DNA of 64,000 bases from Rugalucina vietnamica (Eukaryota > Mollusca > Bivalvia > Lucinida > Lucinidae): assembly GCA_964017185.1 (NCBI GenBank), contig OZ024884.1, positions 15,412,048 through 15,476,047 of the forward strand, given 5' to 3'. The stretch's first letter is position 1; each line of letters opens with the position of its first letter. A program made the translations under genes and the position numbers. This document shows positions 1 through 9,135 of the stretch, one piece after another. The notes below the pieces were generated by a model. It saw only the letters and a program-made list of their open reading frames with translations. It was not told where the DNA came from and did no database searches.

Positions 1-6
1 TCTCTT

Positions 7-125
7 CTACGATGCATATTTGGAGAAGTTGGAGTTTGGAGAAGTTGGAGTTGTCTCTGTCCAGCATGTTGAAATTTCTTCGAATGTATACACATCTGTC
101 ACTGGTGCGGCATTGTCATCTATAC
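7..125 (-). CDS. Gene 1 candidate terminal exon
   Basis: A good acceptor (ATCATTTCAG) is followed by a phase-1 compatible open frame of 38 codons: GIDDNAAPVTDVYTFEEIS, then TCWTETTPTSPNSNFSKYAS, ending in TAG at 7-9. Its Asp/Thr/Pro-rich character resembles candidate exon 5. The last part is made of a repeated Asn-Phe-Ser-type minisatellite. Which donor joins it is not settled, and the coding run could continue differently off the left edge. Confidence 0.3.
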
Positions 126-128
126 CTG

Positions 129-529
129 AAATGATTCCATTTGCAGGAGTTAATAACGTAATATACATTTTGACCTCTCAAGTTTTTACACGTTTAACCG
201 TAACGGTTCATAATCTGTCAGGTGAGACTTCTGATTTTTATTTGACAAGCGTAGTTTTTTCATTGTTTGTGCATGTAACAATGACTGATTTTGTATCAAG
301 TTAAGAGATATGATTGACTTTTTGACGTCATTGTGTTTGGCTCAAACGGCATGAATGGAGTATTACGATGTTCTTGTTTGTATATAATATTTATAATTAG
401 AATTACGATTGTTTTTTTATCCTTCAAATTGCAGATAGAAGAAGTCGGTTAATGAAAACAACTAATTATTTATGAGACGAATTTATTGTTTTGTTTATCT
501 TACGTTATCAAACAGTTAAACTTTTCAAC
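129..529. other. Intronic gap, nothing recognised
   Basis: Non-coding by eye. Gene 1 would be spliced across it. Confidence 0.5.
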
Positions 530-807
530 CATCAGGAAAACATGTCCGTGAAATGTTTACTCCCTCATACCCCACTTTTACACAGAAAAACTGGGATATG
601 CAGGGGTATATCTATTTTTCTTATTTTTGCTCCAAAACATAGATTGTGGCGTTAGAACCGCCTCGGCGAGGCGGTTCTAACGAGTACCTACAATCTATGT
701 TATAGAGCAAAAATAAGAAAAATAGGTATACCCCTGCATACCCCACTTTTGCTTTATAAAAGTGGGGTTTAAGGGGGTATTCATTTGTCAGACATGTTTT
801 CCTGATG
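530..807. mobile_element. Family A MITE, symmetric L-L copy
   Basis: Both ends are the CATCAGGAAAACATGT type, so the copy is one long palindrome centred on GAACCGCCTCGGCGAGGCGG. Its right end abuts candidate exon 5 of gene 1. Confidence 0.9.
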
Positions 808-812
808 ATTTC

Positions 813-932
813 CTACGTTAACTGAGGAAGTCGTGGTCACTGGATCACCAACGAAGCCATCATCGACAAAGTCTGGGCACCCTTCACCCTCTGTTCCGTC
901 ATCTATATTGATGCTACCCATCTCCTCCTGCC
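813..932 (-). CDS. Gene 1 candidate exon 5: acidic, Thr-rich stalk
   Basis: After an ATTATAG acceptor, two bases complete a Gly codon left by exon 4, and the frame then reads QEEMGSINIDDGTEGEGCPD and FVDDGFVGDPVTTTSSVNV. The phase agreement with exon 4 (5.7 kb away) and the codon-like text support an exon. The right limit is uncertain: either a donor GTAGGA follows GTT AAC, or the frame reads on into the adjacent family A MITE and stops about 30 bases later. An internal G|GTGATC donor would join the candidate last exon in frame. The composition suggests an extracellular linker, possibly O-glycosylated. Confidence 0.42.
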
Positions 933-1018
933 CTATAATTTAACTCATTTAAGCCTGGCGTCCCTTTTATGGGACATAGGCAAATAGATTAATCAATTTT
1001 GTGACGAATTTGGCTATG

Positions 1019-2822
1019 TCACAGAAAACGGACTCCGTGCTCCGTTAAAGAAATTTTGTGTCGGCCTTTCAGGTCACGTGAGGAGGCTGAAATCGCGTAG
1101 AGAAAAACGTAAGATTTCCATTTGTTCCCAAAGACTGTTTTAGCGAAAACAGGAGAACGTGGTTCCGGGCGCTGGACTTTTGACTTACTATTTTGTTTGT
1201 GGCGAATTCCAAACTCACGTGGTTTCAGTGTATAAATCAGTTGTGCCGTCGGGTTAATAAAGGCCAATTTGTGTGATGACTGCAAACATTTTATCGTTGT
1301 TCCCGTTTAAAAGATTGTAATATATATGAGTGTTTCGATTGTCCAAATATATGAATTTCTCCGCATGCGAAATATTCAAATGAAATGAAAATAACGAAAA
1401 TGGAGCAAAAATAAACAATGGCTCCGTCCATATCGTATTGCTCTGTTAATATCGGCTGGCTCTGATGTATGAGGGTGAAATAACCACATATACATTTAAA
1501 AGCGACACAGACAATATAGTATTATTACACTGATTTCTAACCAGAACTTATCAACATATGCGTGGCTTTTCTACAAAGTTTTGAGACACATGGATTGCAT
1601 GTTTTCTCAAACGCATTAGTAGTATTAATTGTGTGCTGATCAAACAGACTGCCAAATTGGAAGCTTCAGATTTAGTTTGTGAAAATTGACCTGCTTCGGT
1701 TAAGCCTATTTATTAGCCTAGATTTACTGTATTTAGCATATGTATTTTATGACAGAAATTTGAATGTAAAATATGCAATAAATGGCAACTTTCGTAACAC
1801 CTGCTCTAGCGCTTTGCACCGGCGTAACAGTGTTTAAAACGCTACTGATTTAAAACGGATGCATCCAGCAGTACTAAAATTGGAACCCTATTTCCCGAAG
1901 GACAACCTCTTAGTATCAAGTCACTCAGATCGTTGTCTCCGTTCAAATCGCCAGAGCCCAAAAGAATGCGATCGGACGTTCGACCTCAACGACTGCCATC
2001 ATCACCAAGTCCTTTCATAGTATCATCTATTAATCTATCCCGAGCGTACGCTTACATATTCTACTCTACGAAAGATTCGTCTTTAATTGACCACCAGAGT
2101 TCGTTGGAAGAGGGAGAAAAACTTCGAAATGACATTGTAATGACAGCCGCTTCTCAAGAGACCAACCATTACTCATGACAAATGTTGATTTGCTACTGCT
2201 TTGCGTTTGAGAAAACATGCTAAGCCTTGTGTCTCAAAACTTTGCTGACAGCCCACGCATATGTTGATAAGTACTGGTAAGAAATCATATTAGTGAATAT
2301 TGTCTGTGGCGCTTCTAAATGTTTCTGTGGTTATTTCACCCTTATATATCGGAGCAGCCGTTATTGACAGAGCCAGCCGATATGGACGGAGCCATTGTTT
2401 ATTTTTACTCCATTTTCGTTATTTTCATTTCATTTGAATTTTTGCACGTGGAGAAGGTAACACAATAAATTTCATTCATTTGGACAATCAAAACACCCTG
2501 ATTAGTATCTTTTAAACAGGAACAGCCATGAAATGCTTGTAGTAATTATACAAATTGAAATTCGTTTACACGACGACAAAATTGATTTGTACAAAACAAT
2601 GTGCAGTTTGGAATTCGCCGCAAACAAAAGATAATCGCCCGTAACCACATTCTCATTTTTTCGATAAACAATAAATTAAAACAAACTTTGACAACAAATG
2701 GAAAACGATTTTTCTCCGCAATTTAAGTTGATATGATATGGCGCCACACTTGACCAGAAAGGCCGACACAAGATTTCATTAACGGAGCCAATGGCTCCGA
2801 TTGCGAAGTTTCCTCACCCTGA
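1019..2822. mobile_element. Foldback element 1 with about 600-bp imperfect inverted arms
   Basis: Sequence at 1029-1615 returns as reverse complement at 2190-2815. Matching landmarks are TTGTGTCGGCCTTTC against GAAAGGCCGACACAAG, the TCGGCTGGCTCTG block, and the GTTTTCTCAAACGCA block next to the spacer. The arms have diverged by roughly 15-20 percent and by small indels. The spacer (about 1620-2185) holds the 110-codon open frame. No transposase was found. Confidence 0.75.
1849..2178 (+). CDS. Unidentified 110-codon open frame between foldback arms
   Basis: The open frame runs from 1849 to a TGA at 2178 and reads, in part, GTLFPEGQPLSIKSLRSLSP, KSPEPKRMRSDVRPQRLPSS and EEGEKLRNDIVMTAASQE. It is Ser/Pro/Arg-rich with SP-type phosphorylation-like sites, as in a disordered protein tail. 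There is no credible ATG at the start, so if real it would be a 3' exon or a captured exon. It sits exactly in the spacer between the two inverted arms of the 1.8-kb foldback, so it may be cargo of that element. No family was recognised. Confidence 0.25.
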   Translation, partial: FKTDASSSTKIGTLFPEGQPLSIKSLRSLSPFKSPEPKRMRSDVRPQRLPSSPSPFIVSSINLSRAYAYIFYSTKDSSLIDHQSSLEEGEKLRNDIVMTAASQETNHYS

Positions 2823-3427
2823 TCATAATCAAATAATATATATTCAAACACGTCAAAATTGGGTCTGGAATAAATATGAAATGAAGTTTCTTCGGAAAAG
2901 ATAGCTATTCATATGGAACGCCAAAGCTGTCTAGTGGTAAGGAATAAAAACATTTGATTAATCGTCGTCATTATATCCTGCTCACATTTGATTATATGTT
3001 GTATAGTGTGCATTATACATGTATAATGAGAAAAGTCCATTATATGCTGGACCAGGTTCTTTATATTATTAAAATTTTCATTATACGAGTACGTTTGATG
3101 AGTAAACATCTTTATATTATGGTAGACTTACATTATATGATGAGTAAACATCTTTATATTATGGTAGTCTTACATTATATGCTGATACAACCTCATTATA
3201 TTATGTATGTTTCTCATTATATTATGGGCTATTGTCCTTATATGCATCAAGTTGATTATATGGTTCGATAACTTCATTATATGTGCAAACTTCATTATAT
3301 GCGCAAACTTCATTATAATTTTTATTATGATGTAACAACTACATTATTTGCGAGAAGAAGAATTACATTGACACCGTTTAGAGAGTTATTGTATACATGC
3401 CGGGACTACCGGACATACTGCTGATTC

Positions 3428-3428
3428 A

Positions 3429-3510
<82 letters not shown>
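3428..3510 (+). repeat. (ATCT)n microsatellite, left arm
   Basis: About 20 uninterrupted ATCT repeats, complementary to the AGAT array at 4233-4298. Confidence 0.97.
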
Positions 3511-4099
3511 ATATCTTCATCATGATCGATCATCATCATGGTCGATCATCATGATCGATCATCATCCAGATCTATCATCATCATCATGATCGATCATCAT
3601 GGTCGATCATCGTCATTGTCGATCATCATCATAATCACCATGACTTATCTTGATTTACGATGTTGATCAATCATGATTATCATAATGATGATAGATCATG
3701 ATGATTTAGATAGATCATGATGATGATCACGATCTACTACCATCATCATCATCATCATTATGATCTATCTAAATCATCATGATCATCATGATCGATCATC
3801 ATCAATAATCAAGATAGATCATAATGATTATGATGATGATCGATTATGATGATGATCGACATGGATGATGATGGTGATCGATGATGGTCGATGATGATTA
3901 TGATCGATCATCATCATCTTGATCGACGATGATGATCGATCATGATTATGATCGATCATGATGACGATGATCGATCGTCATGGTGTTGATCGATGATGAT
4001 GATGATCGATCATAATGATCGATGATGGTGATGATGATGTTCGATGATGATGGTGATAATGATGATGATGCTGATGTTCAATTGATGATGATGATGATA

Positions 4100-4139
<40 letters not shown>

Positions 4140-4230
4140 CGATGATGATGATCGATATTGATGCTGATGGATGATAATGACGATGATGATGATGATGATG
4201 ATTGTGATGATCGATCATGATCATGATGAT
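3511..4230. repeat. ATC/GAT triplet core with GATCGATC palindromes
   Basis: The block is composed almost only of ATC, GAT and ATCGAT words that switch strand several times. Open frames here are low-complexity His/Ile/Met runs and are not genes. Confidence 0.95.
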
Positions 4231-4231
4231 T

Positions 4232-4232
<1 letters not shown>

Positions 4233-4298
<66 letters not shown>
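4233..4298 (-). repeat. (AGAT)n microsatellite, right arm
   Basis: About 16 uninterrupted TAGA repeats, the reverse complement of the left tetranucleotide array. Confidence 0.97.
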
Positions 4299-4300
<2 letters not shown>

Positions 4301-4777
4301 ATCAGCAGTATGTCCGGTAGTCCCGGCATGTATATAATAACTCTCTAAAGTGTGTCGATGTAATTCTTCTTCTCGCAAAATCGTCCACATCATATAATGT
4401 AGTTGTCACATCATATAATGATGTTTGCGCTCATAACGAAGTTTGTGCATATAATGAAGTTATCGAACCATATAATCAACTTGATGCATATAAAGACAAT
4501 AGCCCATAATATAATGAGAAACATACATAATATAACGAGGTTGTATCAGCATAATAATTATAATGTAAGTCTACCATAATATAAAGATGTTAACTCATCA
4601 TATAATGAAAATTTTCATAATATAAAGAACCTGGTCCAGCATATAATGGACTTTTCTCATTATATAATGCACAGTATACAACATATAATCAAATGTGAGC
4701 AAGATATAATGACGATGATGAATCAAATGTTTTTATTCCTTACCATCAGGCAGCTTTGGCGTTCCATATATTCATCT

Positions 4778-5167
4778 ATGTTTACTAAAATGATATGATA
4801 TTCACATGCATGCGTGTAAAACTGCACATTAATTGTATCGAAACACAACGAGCCAATACAAACCTAACGCCTTGGTGGTACACTGGCGTGGACTTAGACG
4901 GCTGAATGGCGGGACAGCTTGAACTCAGACCCAGGTGCAATTAAGAGAGGATGATTTGATATTTCAGTTGACAATGCTTAACAAAACTTTTGTTTGAATA
5001 AAAAAAAGTTATCATTTTTTTTCCAAGCTGTAAAATCACATCCTACCGTATTCATCAGGAGTGTCATCCATTTGTCGACGTCTCCTTCTTCCGTCTGGAA
5101 CAATTATTGCAAAATAGTGCTTCATGCATGAATAACACTTGTATTCGGGTTTTCCGGAAACCAAACC
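4778..5167. other. Gene-free stretch
   Basis: No repeat or exon recognised. Confidence 0.5.
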
Positions 5168-5375
5168 CATCAGGAAAACATGTCCGTGTAATGTATACCC
5201 CCTTGAACCCCAGTTTTATATGGCAAACTGGGGTATGCAGGGGTACACCTATTTTTCTTATTTTTGCTCCAAAACATAGATTGTGGGTACTCGTTACCAA
5301 CTCGTTTCAACTGAATGTTTTCATTTTTTAAAGCTCAAAAAATCTCTGTGTATTGCATGGGCAAGTTTCGTAATG
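5168..5375 (+). mobile_element. Family A MITE, centre deleted
   Basis: The left end CATCAGGAAAACATGTCCGT and right end GGGCAAGTTTCGTAATG are intact. The GC-rich central palindrome and part of the right half are missing. Confidence 0.88.
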
Positions 5376-5798
5376 GGTCTAAACCAAACCGAATTGAGTC
5401 CTCCGTAAAACCACCCATCATTAATATTCATTTTTATATTGACCATTCAAATCTGCACATTATCTAACGGTCAATGACGGTTAGACAACACGTGGGTTAG
5501 ACAAACAAACCAACACGTGCTTTTTACAGGTAAGTACAGGTACAAAAACACAATGTTTGTCTAAGGAAATATGGGTGGGCGTGGCTATACCTTGCTGGCG
5601 GAGGAGTCAATTGAACAACCCGAAATGATTGCTTCAGGCTTTGAGCTGACATGGTACAGTTTAATAATGCTAAAATTAAATGAATTTGGATTTATGTGAA
5701 CCAAACGGAAAAAAACTGAGCAAACAAAAAAATTAATAGTGTTATGAATTTTTGAAGTTAATTATCTGTGTATGTTCAATGCTACATGTACATGTATC
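5376..5798. other. Gene-free stretch
   Basis: Contains CAGGTAAGTACAGGTA-like short repeats only. Confidence 0.5.
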
Positions 5799-6082
5799 GT
5801 TACGAAAGCATGCCCGTGCAATATACAGATATTTTTAAAAGTTGTAAAAGATGAAATTTTTTTCAGTAGAAAAATTTTGATATTTTCTTATTTTTGCTCA
5901 AAACATAGATTGTGGGTACACGTTAAAACCGCCTCGGCGATGCGATTTTAACGAGTACGCACAATTTATGTTTTGGAGCAAAAGTAAGAAAAAAAGGTAA
6001 ACCCCTGCAAACCACAGGTTTGCCATATAAACGTGGCTGGCTTTCAAGGGGATATACTTTTCATGGACATGTTTTCCTGATG
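5799..6082 (-). mobile_element. Family A MITE
   Basis: Right-type end (GTTACGAAAGCATGCCC) comes first, then the central palindrome, then GACATGTTTTCCTGATG. Confidence 0.9.
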
Positions 6083-6190
6083 GGAAAGGGCTTTCGTCGT
6101 TGTTATGTCAGGATTCAGACGCCATTAAGGCAATTATTTAACATTATTCTTAAGCCTGGTACATGTACAATGGTTATTGTGCTCATTTAG

Positions 6191-6425
6191 CAAGTAGCCA
6201 CCTCGTGGGAAAACCATCAATATGGGAAAACCATCAATGTGGTTTCCGAACAGGTCCGACACAAACCGAGCTGTACAAGCACAGAAAAGAGCTAGAAGCT
6301 TGAAATTTCGGATTTAGACAGAAGAGGAATTATACTATCCGATTAGCGAAAACAAAGGCGCTGATCAGCTTCGCGGTTACCGCGAAGCTGATCTGCGTCT
6401 TTGTTTTCGCCTATGCAGATTGTTT
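6191..6425 (-). mobile_element. Family B MITE, end degenerate
   Basis: Carries GGTCCGACACAAACCG, TTTCGGATTTA and the long core hairpin TGATCAGCTTCGCGGTTACC; the right terminus is lost. Confidence 0.82.
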
Positions 6426-6618
6426 AAATGCTTAAATAGCTATGATCAGCAGTGATGCAATTAATTCACTGTTTGGCTCTTGGTTTCAAACAGCTGGAAT
6501 TATTAGGATGTTTGTTTTTTTATAGTATGATAATGCAGTTGGTACATGTAATCCAGGTCATGCATGTACCTTTTGCTTTCGTAAGTATCGTTCACGACTG
6601 CTTATAAAAGACATTTAC

Positions 6619-6831
6619 CTGTGGGCTCTCCAACAATTTTTATTTCACAAAGTACAAACTGTGATTGTGCCCCTGTTCCTCTCACCCCAATAAACATTCC
6701 GTCGATTGGTGGCTCACATTGTACGACAAATTTGTCACTTTGTGGGCCATTGCAAGTCACCACACCACACGACTGCCCAATCCCGTCCTTTGTCTCGCTT
6801 ACAAACACTGACACCGTGCAAAGTTGCTCTT
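6619..6831 (-). CDS. Gene 1 exon 4: C-terminal half of the F5/8C-like (FTP) domain
   Basis: This 213-bp phase 1-1 exon starts after TAAATTCAG. Joined to exon 3, the reading frame runs ADCC-QEQLCTVSVFVSE and then QSCGVVTCNGP, FVVQCEPP, GMFIGVRG and FVLCEIKIVGEPT, which matches the second half of the FTP fold with its paired cysteines. The donor is ACA G|GTAAAT. A longer open frame extends 5' beyond the acceptor, but that part lies inside a PIF/Harbinger-like MITE that ends 22 bases before the AG, so it is intron. Together exons 3 and 4 give a domain of about 140 residues, the normal family length. Confidence 0.8.
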
Positions 6832-6856
6832 CTGAATTTACAAGCACACAACGTAA

Positions 6857-7674
6857 CCAGTCAGAGCACTTACTTAAACAGGTGATTATGAAAATCACCT
6901 TGTGCAGTACATTTTTTTATAAATCAGTCACAAGATATAAGATTTGTTTCCCTTTGTTTGAAATAATTATCTTAAATATCACTCCCTCAGGTGATTATTT
7001 TGATCTATCAAATCACTTGCATAGGTGATTTAAGTAAATACGAAAAAGGGACGGTGCTGTCTGTTCATTTTGCCAGGCACAAATGCCAACATGTTAAGGG
7101 AGATGACGAGCATTGTCAGCTAAGATGAAACCAAGAAACATAGAAGCCATATCGAGTTTTGTGGTTTTTATTTCATTGAGAAAGTGTTACTTGAAAAAGT
7201 GATCGGCCAAACCGATCAATGGCCGATCACAATGCGGAGTGATTTTTTGGGGTTACCCTTCAACTTTTAACCCACTGCGCGCAGTACTTATTTGAATGCG
7301 CGCACCACACTTTCTTTTCACTATTCAACGAATAAGACTCCAAACTTATCAAAAAAATAGGCGCTGTCTTCACAAAAAATAGGAAATCCTTCAAAACTGA
7401 ACTTGAAAATCACGAAAATTTCACATAAAACTCACAGTTTTTCTCGATTTTCTCTGCGATGCTTACACTTTGGCTGCCACTGACCATCTAACTGAATGGC
7501 GCGTCTTTGCATTGACCCCTCGGATAGCTTAGAATTAGGAAAACAGCGCGAAATTCTAAATAAAACAAAAAAAAGTTGGCATTTATTCATGCTATTGCAG
7601 TCTTCTCTTGGAGCCAAAAAATCACCCGAGAACGTGATTTTAAGATCACTTGTTTATGTAAGTGCTCTGACTGG
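6857..7674. mobile_element. PIF/Harbinger-like MITE in gene 1 intron 3
   Basis: Ends are CCAGTCAGAGCACTTAC and its complement GTAAGTGCTCTGACTGG, flanked by TAA on both sides (6854-6856 and 7675-7677), the 3-bp TWA duplication typical of PIF/Harbinger. The 818-bp interior has sub-terminal inverted blocks around GTGATC but no transposase. It ends 22 bases from the acceptor AG of exon 4. Confidence 0.8.
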
Positions 7675-8015
7675 TAACCAGAATTAGTTAAATTACAGTC
7701 AGGATGATGCGATTACACGTAAATGTTTGAAGCATTACACTAAACTCAGGATTAAGTTTGTGCACCTTATAAAACAAATGTTTTGAACCATCAGCATTTT
7801 GCCTGTGACAATACCAGGGTTATCGTGATTAAGATGTAATTCTTACGACCGGAAATTGGATTACTGTTGCCCCGTTTCGTGGTCTTTGCTTACTTTAAAC
7901 TTGTCTTAAATGGCCCAAACTAATCCCTTGGCCATCATTTCGTCAAAAATGACTCAGACTTACCCTATGGCCAGCAATTAATCAAACAAGTACAAGTTTT
8001 TCTTTCAAAAATACA

Positions 8016-8017
<2 letters not shown>

Positions 8018-8059
<42 letters not shown>
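8018..8059. repeat. (AAAT)n microsatellite beside the exon 3 donor
   Basis: About ten TAAA repeats begin about ten bases inside intron 3 of gene 1. Confidence 0.95.
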
Positions 8060-8069
8060 AAACTCTTAC

Positions 8070-8279
8070 GGCAGCAATCAGCACTGTTAAAAAGCACAAC
8101 ACTGGAGATCTTGTAACGTTTGTCCAGCTTTCCCTGCCACCATGGGTTGTTTTGTGCCGTAATCTTTGCACACTCGTCGTAAAGATCGTTGTACCTCCCA
8201 TCGATAGCCTTATCCGACTCAGTGTGCCCGTCGCTCTGGCAGCTTTGGTTAGTGCTCATGATGAGAACATCTCTTATAT
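8070..8279 (-). CDS. Gene 1 exon 3: N-terminal half of an F5/8C-like (fucolectin/FTP) domain
   Basis: This 210-bp phase 1-1 exon encodes about 70 residues containing NQSCQSDGH, SDKAIDGRYND, an NPWW motif and SSVVLFNSADCC. This is the order expected for the first half of a fucolectin/tachylectin-4 type discoidin fold. In fucolectins recalled from the family, the His before NPWW and the Arg in NRxDCC contact fucose; here Lys (CAKIT) and Ser (NSADCC) stand in their places. The lectin may therefore not bind fucose in the usual way. The acceptor is TTTACAG and the donor is C|GTAAGA. A run of AAAT repeats begins about ten bases into the downstream intron. Confidence 0.8.
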
Positions 8280-8866
8280 CTGTAAACAAGAATTCTTATC
8301 TTGCAGTTATGCACCTATTATGTAAATTAACTAATTAACACCTAGAGTCTTCAGCTACAATTACCTGTATTTTGTTACATTTTCTTTACCTTAACAAAGT
8401 ATTAAAAATGTTATTTTTTGGTCAAATTTAACGTTTGAAAAACAAAATTCAATGAACTTTTCCCTCTCTTTAAAGCTATAGCCTTAAAATTTTTGTACAA
8501 TTTAAAAACTTAAAATTTATATATTTTCCATTCTTTTGATTGTGGATTACCTTTTAATGACCAAGCAGATATCAGACTCTGACTACTCCAGCATTTTATT
8601 GCATTAATTACTATCGGATGAATTAGAACCACCTGTTATCAGCAGGAAGCCTCAAAACCTCACTTCCTTATCTAACCCGAGTTAGCACCTAGTTTCTCGG
8701 GTAACCGCACTTAATTTTATAAGAGTATGTTCTCAGCATGCTGATGACTGTAGCTACGTTGACCTCTTAAATTGAAATAAGATTGTAAAAGTGTTTGTTT
8801 GCGTTTGTTCGTGCAGCTCCTGATCATTGCTTATTTTCACATAATGCATCTTTGAAATAAGATAAA
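8280..8866. other. Gene 1 intron 2, no feature seen
   Basis: AT-rich, no exon with flanking splice signals found. Confidence 0.5.
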
Positions 8867-9105
8867 CATTACATAAACTTGCCCATGCAATAAACAGAGA
8901 TTTTTCATCTTTAAAAATTGAAAATTTTCGACTAAAAATTTTTGATATTTTTCTTATTTTTGCTCAAAACATAGATTGTGGGTACCCACAATCTATGTTT
9001 TGGAGCAAAAATAAGAAAAATAGGTATACCCCTGCATACCCCAGTTTTTCTATATAAAAGTGGGGTTCAAGGGGGTATACATTACACGGACATGTTTTCG
9101 TGATG
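8867..9105 (-). mobile_element. Family A MITE with minimal core
   Basis: The centre is reduced to GGGTACCC with no GAACCGCC arm; both ends are present. Confidence 0.9.
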
Positions 9106-9135
9106 AGTACATCATTGTTTAAGAAAGTAATTGTA

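Larger units (their letters stand above)
2905..4777. repeat. Foldback element 2: 1.9-kb palindrome with ATCT/AGAT and ATC cores
   Basis: The outer ends match as ATGGAACGCCAAAGCTG (left) and CAGCTTTGGCGTTCCAT (right). Each arm has about 500 bp of short CATTATAT-centred units, then a 60-bp block (ATGCCGGGACTACCGGACAT and its complement), then a tetranucleotide array: ATCT at 3428-3510 and its complement AGAT at 4233-4298. The centre (3511-4230) is almost entirely ATC/GAT triplets with many ATGATCGATCAT palindromes. The left arm has one 37-bp unit more than the right (duplicated at 3097-3180). Confidence 0.88.

Noticed and set aside
4010-4393. Long His-rich and Ile-rich open frames
   Set aside because: They are translations of the GAT/ATC and AGAT microsatellites.
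6834-6898. Extension of the lectin exon with CLSKCSDWLRCVLVNS
   Set aside because: The sequence is MITE plus splice region, and using it breaks phase with exon 3.
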